Part shown: one piece after another, positions 37,001 to 49,000 of the stretch | Layout: every line of letters starts with the position of its first letter | How positions within the stretch are numbered: position 1 is the stretch's first letter | Assembly (NCBI RefSeq): GCF_022539315.1 | Contig: NC_066337.1 | Location: forward strand, 6,168,861 to 6,232,860 | Origin: Serinus canaria | Taxonomy: Eukaryota; Chordata; Aves; Passeriformes; Fringillidae | Direction of reading: 5' to 3' | DNA length: 64,000 nt | The notes under the pieces: model-generated | Told to the model about the DNA's origin: nothing | What the model saw: the letters and a program-made list of their open reading frames with translations, nothing else | Database searches by the model: none | Translations under genes and position numbers: made by a program

Positions 37001-40000
37001 ATTATTTACAGAAATCCATATTTTTGACTCAAATGAACAGGAAAATAATCACCTTTTGGAAACCCTGCTTTCCACCCTCACCTCAAGCCTGTGGTTTCTG
37101 GGTGCCTGGGGTAATAATTCAGCATAAATTTTATTCACCACTAATAAATGGTATAATTACCCTAATCTTTGCTTTGGGCACCTCTAATAGTTAATCAGAA
37201 TGCTGGAAAAAAAATTCTGAAAGGCTGAAATGTTCTAGAGACATGTCTGCTGATAATTTCTGGTTTGCCTCAGTGCAATAAGAACTGCCTGAAGGCCTGT
37301 TTCCTGATGGGGAAGGCTCACCTGGCCCTGCAGCACTTCTCTGAGGTAAGCTGGAGCAGCTCTGGGGCCACACTCTGTTCTGCCTCGGGGCTCAGAGGGA
37401 GAGAGGTTCCTGCCCTGCCTCAGCTCCTGTTTTCTGCTGGAACTCTGACTTTTTGCTCCCTGGGTTTCACTGGAAAATTCCCTTGGAGTTTGAAACAGGA
37501 GGCAGATGCAGGGACTGAGAGTGTCTGACTGAGAGTGACTGAGAGTACCTGACTGAGAATATCTGAGAGTGTCTGACTGAGAGTATCTGACTGAGAATAT
37601 CTGAGAGTACCTGACTGAGAGTATTTGAGAGTACCTGAGAGTACCTGACTGACAGTACCTGACTGAGAGTGTTTGACTGAGAATATCTGAGAGTGTCTGA
37701 GAGTGTCTGAGAGTATCTGACTGAGAGTGACTGAGAGTACCTGACTGAGAATATCTGAGAGTGTCTGACTGAGAGTACCTGACTGAGAATATCTGAGAGT
37801 ACCTGACTGAGAGTATTTGAGAGTACCTGAGAGTACCTGACTGACAGTACCTGACTGAGAGTGTTTGACTGAGAATATCTGAGAGTGTCTGAGAGTGTCT
37901 GAGAGTATCTGACTGAGAGTACCTGAGAGTGTCTGACTGAGAATATGTGACTGAGAATATGTGACTTTTGTGAGATTTTTGTCATCTGAGATGCAGGGAC
38001 TGAGAGTATCTGACTTTTGTGAGTGACATCTGTGTCCCCACCAATTTTACTTTTCACCTTTTTTAAGGACCATGGCCCCAGAACCCGTGGGGTATCCCTG
38101 GTATCCCTGGTATCCCTGGTATCCCTGGTATCCCTGGTATCCCTGGTATCACTGACTCCTGTTCCAGCAGGGACTGAGAGCCCCTTTCTGTCCCCCTGCA
38201 GTCCAGGCAGTGCTATGAGAAGATGCTGCAGATCGATCCCCAGAAGGAAAAGCTGTTCAAAGGTGAGAGATTTCCTTTTCACCCTTGTTTCCTGCTGGAG
38301 GGAGCAGAATTTCCCTGCCACACTTGGTTTCCCTGTGACCTACACCATGGTATTTTATGGAAAATCCCTTGGCCAGGATTTCTTTTCCTGGGGATCTGGG
38401 AAGCTTCAGCTTCTCCCTGTTTGCTCCTCTGGGATGGGATTTGGAGAATTGGTTGCCCAGCATGTGTTTAATTAATGACCAATCCCAGCCAGCTGGGTCG
38501 GACTCTGGGCAGTCACAGGGGTTTATTTCTGGCTGTCTGATGTCTCCTTTCTTTTCCTTTAGAGTAGTTTTAGTGCAGCATTTGAATAGAACAGATTATA
38601 TATAATTATATATTATATCTATATATAAAATATACATTATATATAATTATATATAATATAAATATTATATTATATAGTATGTAATGTAATAGAATGTAAT
38701 ATAATAGAACTATTATAATGGAATAGAATAGAATAGAATTAATAAAATATATCCTTATATATGGTTATATAGTATATCTATATATACAATATATATTATA
38801 TATAATAGAATATTAAATAACATAACCTAATATATATATATTACATTATATTACATGATATTACAGTATAGTACATTATATTACAGTATATTACATTATA
38901 TTACATTATATGTATATTATATTATATTATATATATTATATTATATTATATTATATTATATTATATTATATTATATTATATTATATTATATTATATTATA
39001 TTATATTATATTATATTATATTATTATATTCACCCTTCTGAGAACTCAGAGTCACTTCTCCTGCCCCTGGCCCTGCCCACCCCTCCCCTCTCAGAGTGTG
39101 TGAGCCAGGCCCGGCTGGAGGAGCAGCGGCTGCGGGAGGAGCAGAGCGCCCAGAGGGAGCTGCAGGCCGGGAGTGAGGCTGCTCTGAACATCCAGGAGCT
39201 GCTGCAGAGCATCCTCAGCCCTGGCCACGCCATCCCCTACTACAGCGGGGCCATCAGGCTGCTGGCAGGAGCTGTCAGCACTCGTGAGTTCGCTGAAGAA
39301 CGTTAATTTTGTTAATTGTTAATTTGGGAGTGTCACCCAGGCAGAGGGCAGGGAGCAGGTTCCAAAGGGTCCCAGGGACTGTTCTGGATGTGAACCCCAA
39401 ACCTGGCAGTGCTGGTGTTTCACAGGGGCCAGGGGGTGCTCACAGCGTTTTTAGAGTCAGGCTGATGCTGCAGCTGAGCTGCTGGGAGTCCTTAGGGACT
39501 GGGGTCTCCTTTGTTCATAAATATTTGTAATTGTCTGTTCAAGCCCGTTGAGTTACAAAGCCAGTTTTGTGTTTCACCTTCCTGAACAATCTCACTTGGA
39601 ACCGACAGCACCAGGCGTGAACCAGAGCAGGTTCAGCAGGTTCACCTTCAGCACCTCTCCTGCTCCATCCCCTCCTGCATCCCCCGTGCCCAAGGATGTT
39701 TTCCCAGAGCTGCTGCTGCAGTGACCTTTTCACTTAGCACTGCTCAGGAAGAGCAGGAGCCGGCCTGGCTGTGCCCCAGTGTTTGTCTCTGCCCTGCAGG
39801 CACCGGGCAGACGCTCTTCAGGACCAACAAAGGCTTCAGTATGCTCAGCAGCGAGGCTGTCAGAGGGTGAGAGCTCTGCCCGGGCCACTCCAGCCCGGGG
39901 AATGCAATCCTGCTCTCAGGGACACAGCCAGCCCTTGAGAGGAGGATGGACTGCTGGCAGGGGGCTGTAACCCCAGACCTGAGCCTGAATGGAGGCACTT

Positions 40001-43000
40001 GTACCTGCCTGTGGCACAAACAGGGCTCTCAGAGGCAGCCAGGAGCACCCTGGGCTGCTGCTGCTGTCTGCTCTGTCCAGGCAGTCACCCTGTCCCTGGG
40101 GCTGAGAGCAGCTCTGCAGGAGAATCCGAGCAGGAAAGAGCATCCGAGGGCTCTGGCTGCACCCCTGGGGCTGGGGCTGGGCACCAGGGCATACCTGGGT
40201 GCTCCTGGCACTTTTAAGGCTGGTTTAGTATTTTAGTTCATCCATATTTGGGTTTTTTAGTTTGTCCATATTTGGGGTTTTTTAGTTTGTCCATATTTTG
40301 GGGTTTTTTAGTTTGTCCATATTTTGGGGTTTTTAGTTCGTCCATATTTGGGTTTTTTATTTTGTCCATATTTGGGGTTTCTAGTTTGTCCCTATTTTGG
40401 GGTTTTAGTTCATCCATATTTTGGGGTTTTTAGTTCATCCATATTTTGGGGTTTTTAGTTCATCCATATTTGGGTTTTTTAGTTTGTCCATATTTGGGGT
40501 TTTAGTTCGTCCATATTTGGGGTTTTTAGTTCATCCATATTTGGGGTTTTAGTTCATCCATGTTTGGGGTGGTGCTGCAGGCAGGCCTGAGGGGTGCAGC
40601 ACATCCCAGCTCCCACTCCCTGGGTGTTCCCTTGGCTCAGTCTCAGGGTGCCTTTTCTCAGCAGGGCCTTCTGTGCACAGAGCAGGAGCCCGGCTGAGGT
40701 GGAGCTCTGCCTTTCCCTCCTCCTGCTGTGCCAAGCTGCCTGTGCTGGCAATGGTAAAGCCTTGGGATCCCCCATCCCTGCTAATTCACGTGGGATTAAT
40801 TTGGCATTTCATGGCCCCCCCTCTCCCAGGGCACCTGCACCCATCCAGGTGTGGCTGGCACCCAGATTGTGCCATCATTGTGGCAGGACGGAATTCCCAC
40901 TCTGGGAGCATTTCCAGTCCACCCCAGGGGTGGGAAGTAAACTCCCTGTGATTTTTGCTGTTCCTAAGATAACACCACATGCACCATTTTCTCTGGTTTG
41001 AGCAGTTACACCTGCAAAAAGCAGAGTTTTGCAGAAGAGAAGGCTGAATTTATTTAGAATTATCAATCCACAGTGCTTGGGCAGGCGCCTCTGTTTTTAG
41101 GGAATGGGTGAGAAATGGGCTGGGGTGGGTGGTGAAGTGGAAATGCAGAATGTTGTGTTGACTTGTGGGTTCAGCTGTTTAAATAAAATATTCACGCTGA
41201 AGAAAATGAAAGAAATGAGATGAGGAAGGCAATGAGGGACATTGCAGAGACTTTCTCTCCTTCCAGAGGAAAATCAGCGTGTCCTGCTGGCCCAGCCCCA
41301 GGTGGGGGCCCAGCTGCCAGAGCTGCTCTCCTGTGGCACAGCCCAGATCCAGAGGGAGACCCTGGCCCTGATCTCCCTCTACTCTGAGCACGAGGGGGGC
41401 CGGAGGCTGCTGGGCAGGCAGGACCTGAGCAGGTGAGAGCAGCAGGAAAGGTCCTGGCAGGTCAGAGCTGCCCCAGCTCAGGGGAGGGGGCTCAGGGTGC
41501 CCTCAGCCCTCTGCAGCTCCTGAGAGTGGCTGTGCCCAGCTGGGCTGGGCAGACCCAGAGCTCACAGCCTCCAGCTGGGCCAAGGGAAATACAGGCTGGA
41601 GAGCAGGGAAAGGCTTTTTACAGAAAGGGTGAGAAAGTTCTGGAATGTTCTGTCCAGGGAGGTGGTGGAGTCCCCATCCCTGGGGGTGGCTCTGGAGGTG
41701 GCGCTGGGTGCCAGGGTTTGGTTTGAGGTGATGGGGCTGGGTTGGACTCAATGAGCTTTGAGGTCTCTTCCAACCTGGTCATTCTGTGATTCTGGGAATT
41801 CTGGGAATTTGGGGGAATTTGGGGGAATTTTGGGGATTCCCAGGGCCCAGGGAGGTGGGGCAGTCCCCATCCCTGGGGGTGTTTAACACAGCCTGGAGGT
41901 GGCACTGGCTGCCAGGGTCTGGTGAGGTTTTTTGGGGGCTGGGTTGGACTCGATGAGCTTTGAGGTCTGTCCCAGCCTGGTCAATCTGTGAATTCCTGGT
42001 GGCACTGAGGTGGCACTGAGGTGGGATTGGGTGTGTGGGGTGGAGCTGCAGGAAGTTCTGATGTCTGAACCAAAGGATTTAAATGAATTCCTGCAATTTG
42101 GAGTCCCCTCCTCCAAAGCCGTGTAGCACTCAGGCAGAGCTCGCCCTGGTGCCTCTAAAATCTCCTGGGTTGCAGCTGAGAGTCCCTCCTCACCTAAAAT
42201 TGGGATTATTTAGTGTTGCCGTGGCTCAGTGAGTGGGGAAGGAACCCCACTGCACTGCCCTTGTCCCTTATCCTGCTGCTCCCTCCCCCTGGGAAATGTC
42301 CTTGTCCTGCTTGGAGGAATCAGGGGGGCATTGCTCATTGTCCTGGGGAGGGAAGGGGAAAGGAACGAGCCACAGCTCAGAGGGGGCTAAAAAAGGCAGA
42401 TTTAACTGTGGCTCCAAACACCAACAACCTAAACAAACAGAATTTTGGTCTTTCATGATGAAGCCAAGGCTGACAGCAGTTTTTGGTTGTTTTTTTATAT
42501 TATTCTAACACCAGATGGCTGCAGGTTTTGATGGCATTTGTCAAGTGCACTGATGCAAGGGCTGATCGTGCCATGAACATCCTGTCTGACCTGAGTGGGG
42601 AGGAAAGGTAATTTATTTCAATTCCTCCTGCATTTCTCTGGAGCTGTGCTGTGAGGGTGTGAAACGAGCCAGGGCCAGGCTGTTGGCCCCCTCTGCTCTG
42701 AGCTTCCTGAGCTTCCCATTGCTCTTGTCTTGCTCTGAGCTGTGCTTTTGGATTCAACTTTGGTTTTTTATCCCCCAACAGGTTCCAAGCCCAGTGTCGG
42801 GCCACGTTTCCCACGGCTGTTTTACCTTTCTTCACCCAGCTGCTGGTAGGGAAGATCTGGTTCTTTTATTTCCACTTTATTTCTGTGCATCCTGGGCAAA
42901 GGGGTTTTTCCAGAAAATATGGCTGTGACACCTTGGGCAGCTGGGGCTCACCAGGGGCACACACAGAGGTGTGATGTTTGGGCTGGTTCTGCCTTGAAGA

Positions 43001-46000
43001 GGAAGTGAAAAGGAGGGAAATCTGCAAACTTTGGGCAGATCTGGGGCTCACCAGAGAGCTCCTGGAGTGCCAGAGGGGTGGCACAGACACACACAGACCC
43101 AGATGTGCTGTTTGCTGGTGGTTTGGGCTGATTCTGCCTTGAAGATAAAATGGAAAGGAGGGAAACCTGCAAACCCTGGGCAGCTGGGGTTTGCCAGAAC
43201 TCCTGGAGTGCCATTGCCCATGACCAGAGGGGTGGCACACACACACACAGTGCTGTTTGGGGTGGTTCTGCCTTGAAGATGAGGTGAAAATGAGGGAAAT
43301 CTGCAAACTTTGGGCAGATTTGGGGCTCACCATGGAGTGCCAGAGGGGTGGCACACACACACACACAGTGCTGTTTGCTGGTGGTTTGGGCTGATTCTGC
43401 CCTGCCTTGCTGTGTCTGCAGGTGTGTGCCAGGCAGGTGTGTGCCAGGCAGGTGTGTGCCAGGCAGGTGTGTGCCAGGCAGGTGTGTGCCAGGCAGGTGC
43501 CCTGGGCAGCCCTGGCCCAAGGTCTGGCCGTGCTGGGCAGGCTCTGTGCAGATGTTGGGCTGAGGGCACAGCTGGCTCAGAGCAGGGAGTGCTGGCAGGC
43601 CAGCCTGGAGCTGCTGGTAAGGGAAATTCCCAGCCCTGCCCCTGTCTGTCTGTCTGTCTGTCTGTCTGCTCCCCTGCCAGCCCCCAGCCCTTCCCTCACC
43701 GGGCTTTTGGGGGGAGGGCTCAGAGCTGCCCCCTCAGCTGGGGCCCTTCACAGAGGCCCCTTCCTGCTGGGAGCTCTGCCACAGCCTCAGGTCAAATAAA
43801 GGCTTTCCCTGTGGGTCTGTGCTCTTCAGCACGTGAAGTTTAAAACTCCAGTTTAAAATCCTTCAGCACACAAAGTTTGAAATTCTAGTTTAAAGCTCTT
43901 CAGTGCAGAAAGTTCAAAATTCTAGTTTCAAATTCTTCAGCACAGAAAGTTTCAAATTCCAGTATTCTAGCACCTTCCAGGTGAGGCTGTGCTGTGAGCA
44001 GTCCCCAAGGCCTGAGGGCTCCAGGGGTGGGGACACCCCGAACATCCTGGGATGGGGAGGGATCTTGGGACACCCTGAACATCCTGGGATGGGGAGGGAT
44101 CTTGGGACACCCCAAACATCCCAGGGTGGGGAGGGATCTTGGGACACCCCGAACATCCTGGGATGGGGAGGGATCTTGGGACACCCCAAACATCCTGGGA
44201 TGGGGAGGGATCTTGGGACACCCCAAACATCCCAGGGTGGGGAGGGATCTCTGGGACACCCCGAACATCCCAGGAGTGGGGAGGGATCTTGGGACACCCT
44301 GAACATCCCAGGGTGGGGAGGGATCTCTGGGACACCCCAAACATCCCAGGGTGGGGAGGGATCTCTGGGACACCCCGAACATCCCAGGGTGGGGAGGGAT
44401 CTTGGGACACCCTGAACATCCCAGGGTGGGGAGGGATCTTGGGACACCCCAAACATCCCAGGGTGGGGAGGGATCTTGGGACACCCCAAACATCCCAGGG
44501 TGGGGAGGGATCTTGGGACACCCCAAACATCCCAGGGTGGGGAGGGATCTCTGGGACACCCCAAACATCCCAGGGTGGGGAGGGATCTCTGGGACACCCC
44601 AAACATCCCAGGGTGGGGAGGGATCTCTGGGACACCCTGAACATCCCAGGGTGGGGAGGGATCTCTTGGGACACCCTGAACATCTCAGGGTGGGGAGGGA
44701 TCTCTTGGGACACCCCAAACATCCCAGGGTGGGGAGGGATCTTGGGACACCCCGAACATCCCTGGGGCTTTGGGGTGCAGCTCTGGTGCCACGCTGGGTT
44801 GGTGTCACGGGGTGTGCTCAGCTCAGCTTTCCCAGAGCTTCCCCTGCCAGTCCTGCCCTGGAGCTGATTTCCTGCTCTGTGCCAGGACGGGTGCCCTGCT
44901 GCCAGCCCTGGGCACCAGCAGTGTGTGTTTGCCCTGCTGGGGCTGCTGATGAACCTGCTGCTCGAGTCCAACAGCACCATCCAGGTAAGCACCACCTGGG
45001 AAGTAAAATAATAATAATAAATTACAGTTTTGCAGTTGTTTTTAAGGGTAGGTGATCGTTTAAGTTGGCTGAAAAGTGAAAAAAGCTGCAGGATTTTCTC
45101 CTCCTCTGCCACCACCTCCACTATACAAACAGCCATGAGGAAAAACCAGTGTAGAGTGCACAAATTATCTTTCCATGGTGGTGTAAATGTTTTGTGAGGT
45201 CCTGGTTACATTCCCAACTGTCCAAAGCTCAGGATCCCATCAGGAATTCCCCCGGGTGCTGCAGAGCTGCTGCCCCCTGACCTCCAGGGGATTCCTTTGG
45301 CCTTGGGCAATTTCTCCTCCAGCCATCCCAGCCCAGCTGCAGCTCAGCTTCCCCTGAGAATTCCCTGAGTTTCTCCTTTTCCCTGAGTATTCCTTGTGGT
45401 GTTTTCCACGTGTCTTCCCTGTGTTTCCCCTGAGTATTCCCTGAGTTGTTTTCCATGACTTTCCCTGACTTTCCCCTGTGTTTCTCCTGCCTTTTCCCTG
45501 AGTATTCCCTGTACTGTCTCCCCTGTGTTTTCCCTGTGTTTCCCCTGGATTTTTCCTCAGTTTCCCCTTGAGTTTCCCCTGACTTTCCCCTGGATTTTCC
45601 CTGTGTATTTTTCCCCGTGTTTACCCTGTGTTTTCCCCATTTTCCCCCTGAGTTTTCCCCATTTTGTCCCCAAGTTTCCCCCTGTGTTTTCCCCATTTCC
45701 CCCCCATGTTTTCCCTGTGTTTTCCCCATTTTTCCCGTGTTTCCCCTGTGTTTTCCAGGACTTTGCTGTGCCCATCAGTGGCAGGTGCCTGGCTCTGCTC
45801 AGCCATCAGGACGGGAGGATTGTCACAGTAAGTCACCCACCCAAGCTGGGTTTGAGCTCAGAGCCACCTTCTGCCCCGTGCAGGAGGCTTTGAAGCCTAA
45901 ACCACTCCCAATAGCAAAAAAGAAACAACAAACCACTTTTATATTCATTTTTATATCGTTTGATGCAAGAGGTTTTCAAGATTCCCTTGAAATCTAAGAG

Positions 46001-49000
46001 AAGCTCTCACAAACATTTCAGTGTAAAACCCTTTCAGATGAGTGGAGGAGCAGAGCAGCCAGGGCAGTCTGGGTGTTGGGGTGTTCCCTCTGCAGTTCCT
46101 GTGGGACTCCAGGGGAGCAGAGGGGGCTCTGAGTCCCTCCCTGAGCCCCCAGGAGCTGCTCAGAGCCGGCTCCCCTCTCTCAGTGCCAGCAGTTTGTATT
46201 TTTATTTGCAGTGAATGAGCACCCAGGGCCTCCTCTCTCCCCGTGCTGAAGCTCTGCTCTGCTCAGTCTCCACACTGTCACATCCTGGAGCTGTTCTTTG
46301 TTAGATTCTGCAGTTCTGGGTTTCCTTAATTCCTGGGAATTTCTCCTTCCAGCACTTTAATGACCTCACTCTCACCGTGCAAGGAACAAACCAGTGCAGT
46401 GCTGGGCCACTAAAGTTGGGTTTTGTTTCTCCTTTCCCTGGTGCAGAGAGCCACGGGAGTGCTGAGCCGGCTCCTGCCCGCGGCGCCCTCGGCAGTGCAC
46501 GAGGTGGTGGCAGCAGGAGTGGTGAAGAAAATGCTCAAACTCCTGAGAGTAAATCCAGCTTCCCTCATTTCTGCCTGCACAGTGCCCTGAGCAAATCCAC
46601 CTCCCCCTGGGCTTATCCTCCTGTCCCTGGAGGCTGTGTCTGCATCCTTGGCCATTGGAACACTGATCCCAGGCTTCGTTTTACATTTTTAAAATTCTTA
46701 ATTCTAATTTTTCTCTATTTTTTCTTTAATTTTTTCTTTATTTTTTCTTTAATTTTTTCTTTAATTGTTCTTAAATTTTTTAGTTCCTAATTCTAATTAG
46801 TCTTTAATTTTTTCTTTTTTCTTTTAATTTTTTTCATTCTTAATTCTAATTCTTCTTTAATTTTTTCTTTAATTTTTTCTTTTAATTTTTTTCTTTAATT
46901 GTTTAAATTTTTTTCTTTAATTCTTTTTTCTTGATTTTTTTCATTCTTAATTCTAATTCTTCTTTAATTTTTTTATTTTTTCTTTTTTTTTTTCTCCTTC
47001 AATTCTTCTTATTTTTTAAAAAATTCTTGATTGTAATTATTCTTTAATTTTTTTTTCTTTCAATTTTCCTGTTCACCCTCTGTGCCCAGCAGGTGTTTAT
47101 GCAGATCAAGTTAACCTAAAGAAAAATCTGTGCCACAGGGCTCTTGTCAAGGGGAGTTGATTTAAAAAGGATTGGCTGCAGAGACCCAGGGAGTGCTGTG
47201 TGTTCATTAGTGGCAGGAATTAAATGAGATTTCTGTGATTGTCACCCTGGGATGAATGCCCTGGGTGTGCCCTGGTGCCCAGGCTGTTCTGGGCACAGAG
47301 GGGGAGCTGGGTTTGCTCCCTGGCTTTGCTCACTGGGATTTCTCACTGTGGTTTTTGCTCCCTGGGATTTCTCACTGTGGTTTTTGCTCCCTGGGTTTTT
47401 TGCTCCCTGTTCCACCCCTCAGGCTGGAGGACAGCTCACTTCCAGCTATGCCATCAAGACCCTTTCTGTCTGCACCAAGAGCAGCAGGAGAGCTCAGGAG
47501 GAGCTGCTGAAGGGGGATAAAAGTGAGTGAAACTTGTGATTTCCTATTAAAAGCACCCCTGATCTCCAGTTAATAATGGATTAATAGGCAGTTAATAATG
47601 AAGCACTGGGAGGAGGTGGAATCACCACCTCTGGAGGTGTTTAAAAAAGGACTGGCCATGGCCCTTGGTCTGGTTGGGGTGTCAGGGCACAGCTTGGACT
47701 CGATGATCTCAGAGGTCTCCTCCAACCTCATCATTCTGGGATTCTGTAAGGTGGCACCTTCAGCTCTCTGTGAGAGGGAACACTGGGCAAGAGGAGCTGA
47801 GGCAGCTGAAACTGCCAGGAAATCCCCCTGTTCCCCAGCTTTTCCAGGGAAACAGCACCAGAGTCACTGTGCAGCCAGCAGGGAACAGCTGGAGCAGCTC
47901 TGGCTGTGTCTGACCAGGTTCCCCTCCTGCCAGGGTTCCAGGTGCTGCTGAGGGAGCAGCTCTGGCTGTGTCTGACCAGGTTCCCCTCCTGCCAGGGTTC
48001 CAGGTGCTGCTGAGGGAGCAGCTCTGGCTCTGTCTGACCAGGTTCCTCTCCTGCCAGGGTTCCAGGTGCTACTGAGGGAGCAGCTCTGGCTCTCTCTGAC
48101 CAGGTTCCCCTCCTGCCAGGGTTCCAGGTGCTACTGAGGGAGCAGCTCTGGCTCTGTCTGACCAGGTTTCTCCTCCTGCCAGGGTTCCAGGTGCTGCTGA
48201 GGGAGCAGCTCTGGCTCTCTCTGACCAGGTTTCTCCTCCTGCCAGGGTTCCAGGTGCTGCTGGGGCTGCTGCACTCCGGGGATGAGCTGACAGTGGGCAA
48301 TGCAGCTTTCTGCCTCAGCCAGTGCCTGCTGCTGCCCGGGGCTGCCTCGGCCCTGCTGGGCTCCAGCGTGGTGCAGCTGCTGCTCAGGCACGCCGGGGGT
48401 GATGCTGTCAGGACCTCTGTGCAGCAGAACTCTGCCATTGCCCTGGGCAGGCTCTGCGTGGCTGAGCCAAGGTGAGCCCCAGAACTGCTTTTTTTCATTT
48501 CCCTTTTCTGTTATTATTCTGTTATTTCTGGGATATTTTTTATTTCCTGATTCTGTTATCCCTGAGAAAGAAACCAGGGTAAGCCCAGTCCAGAGCTGTT
48601 AGGGTAATTTAGGTAAATATTCCATGAATTCTGTTTCCTTCCTGCAGGCAGAACTCCCCCTTGTGATCTGTCCCCAAGTCCCTTTAGGGCTCCTGGGGTG
48701 CCAGTCCTGTCCCCACATCTCTCAGGGACTGCACTGGAAGGAATGCTGCTCACTGGGGAAGTGCAGATCTGTAGGAGATTGGTCTAGAACAGCAGAGAGA
48801 GAGGGGAAACTCTTCATTTTCTTAGTTCTGTTAATCTGAAATTAACCTGTTTGAAGAATGTCATTTCTGTGCCTTTCTGAGGGCAATAATAAACTAGAAA
48901 CTCTATTAAGAGTATCTGCATTAACTCTGTGTTGTTGTTATTATTCTATTCTATTCTATTCTTTTCTATTCTATTCTATTCTATTCTATTCTATTCTATT

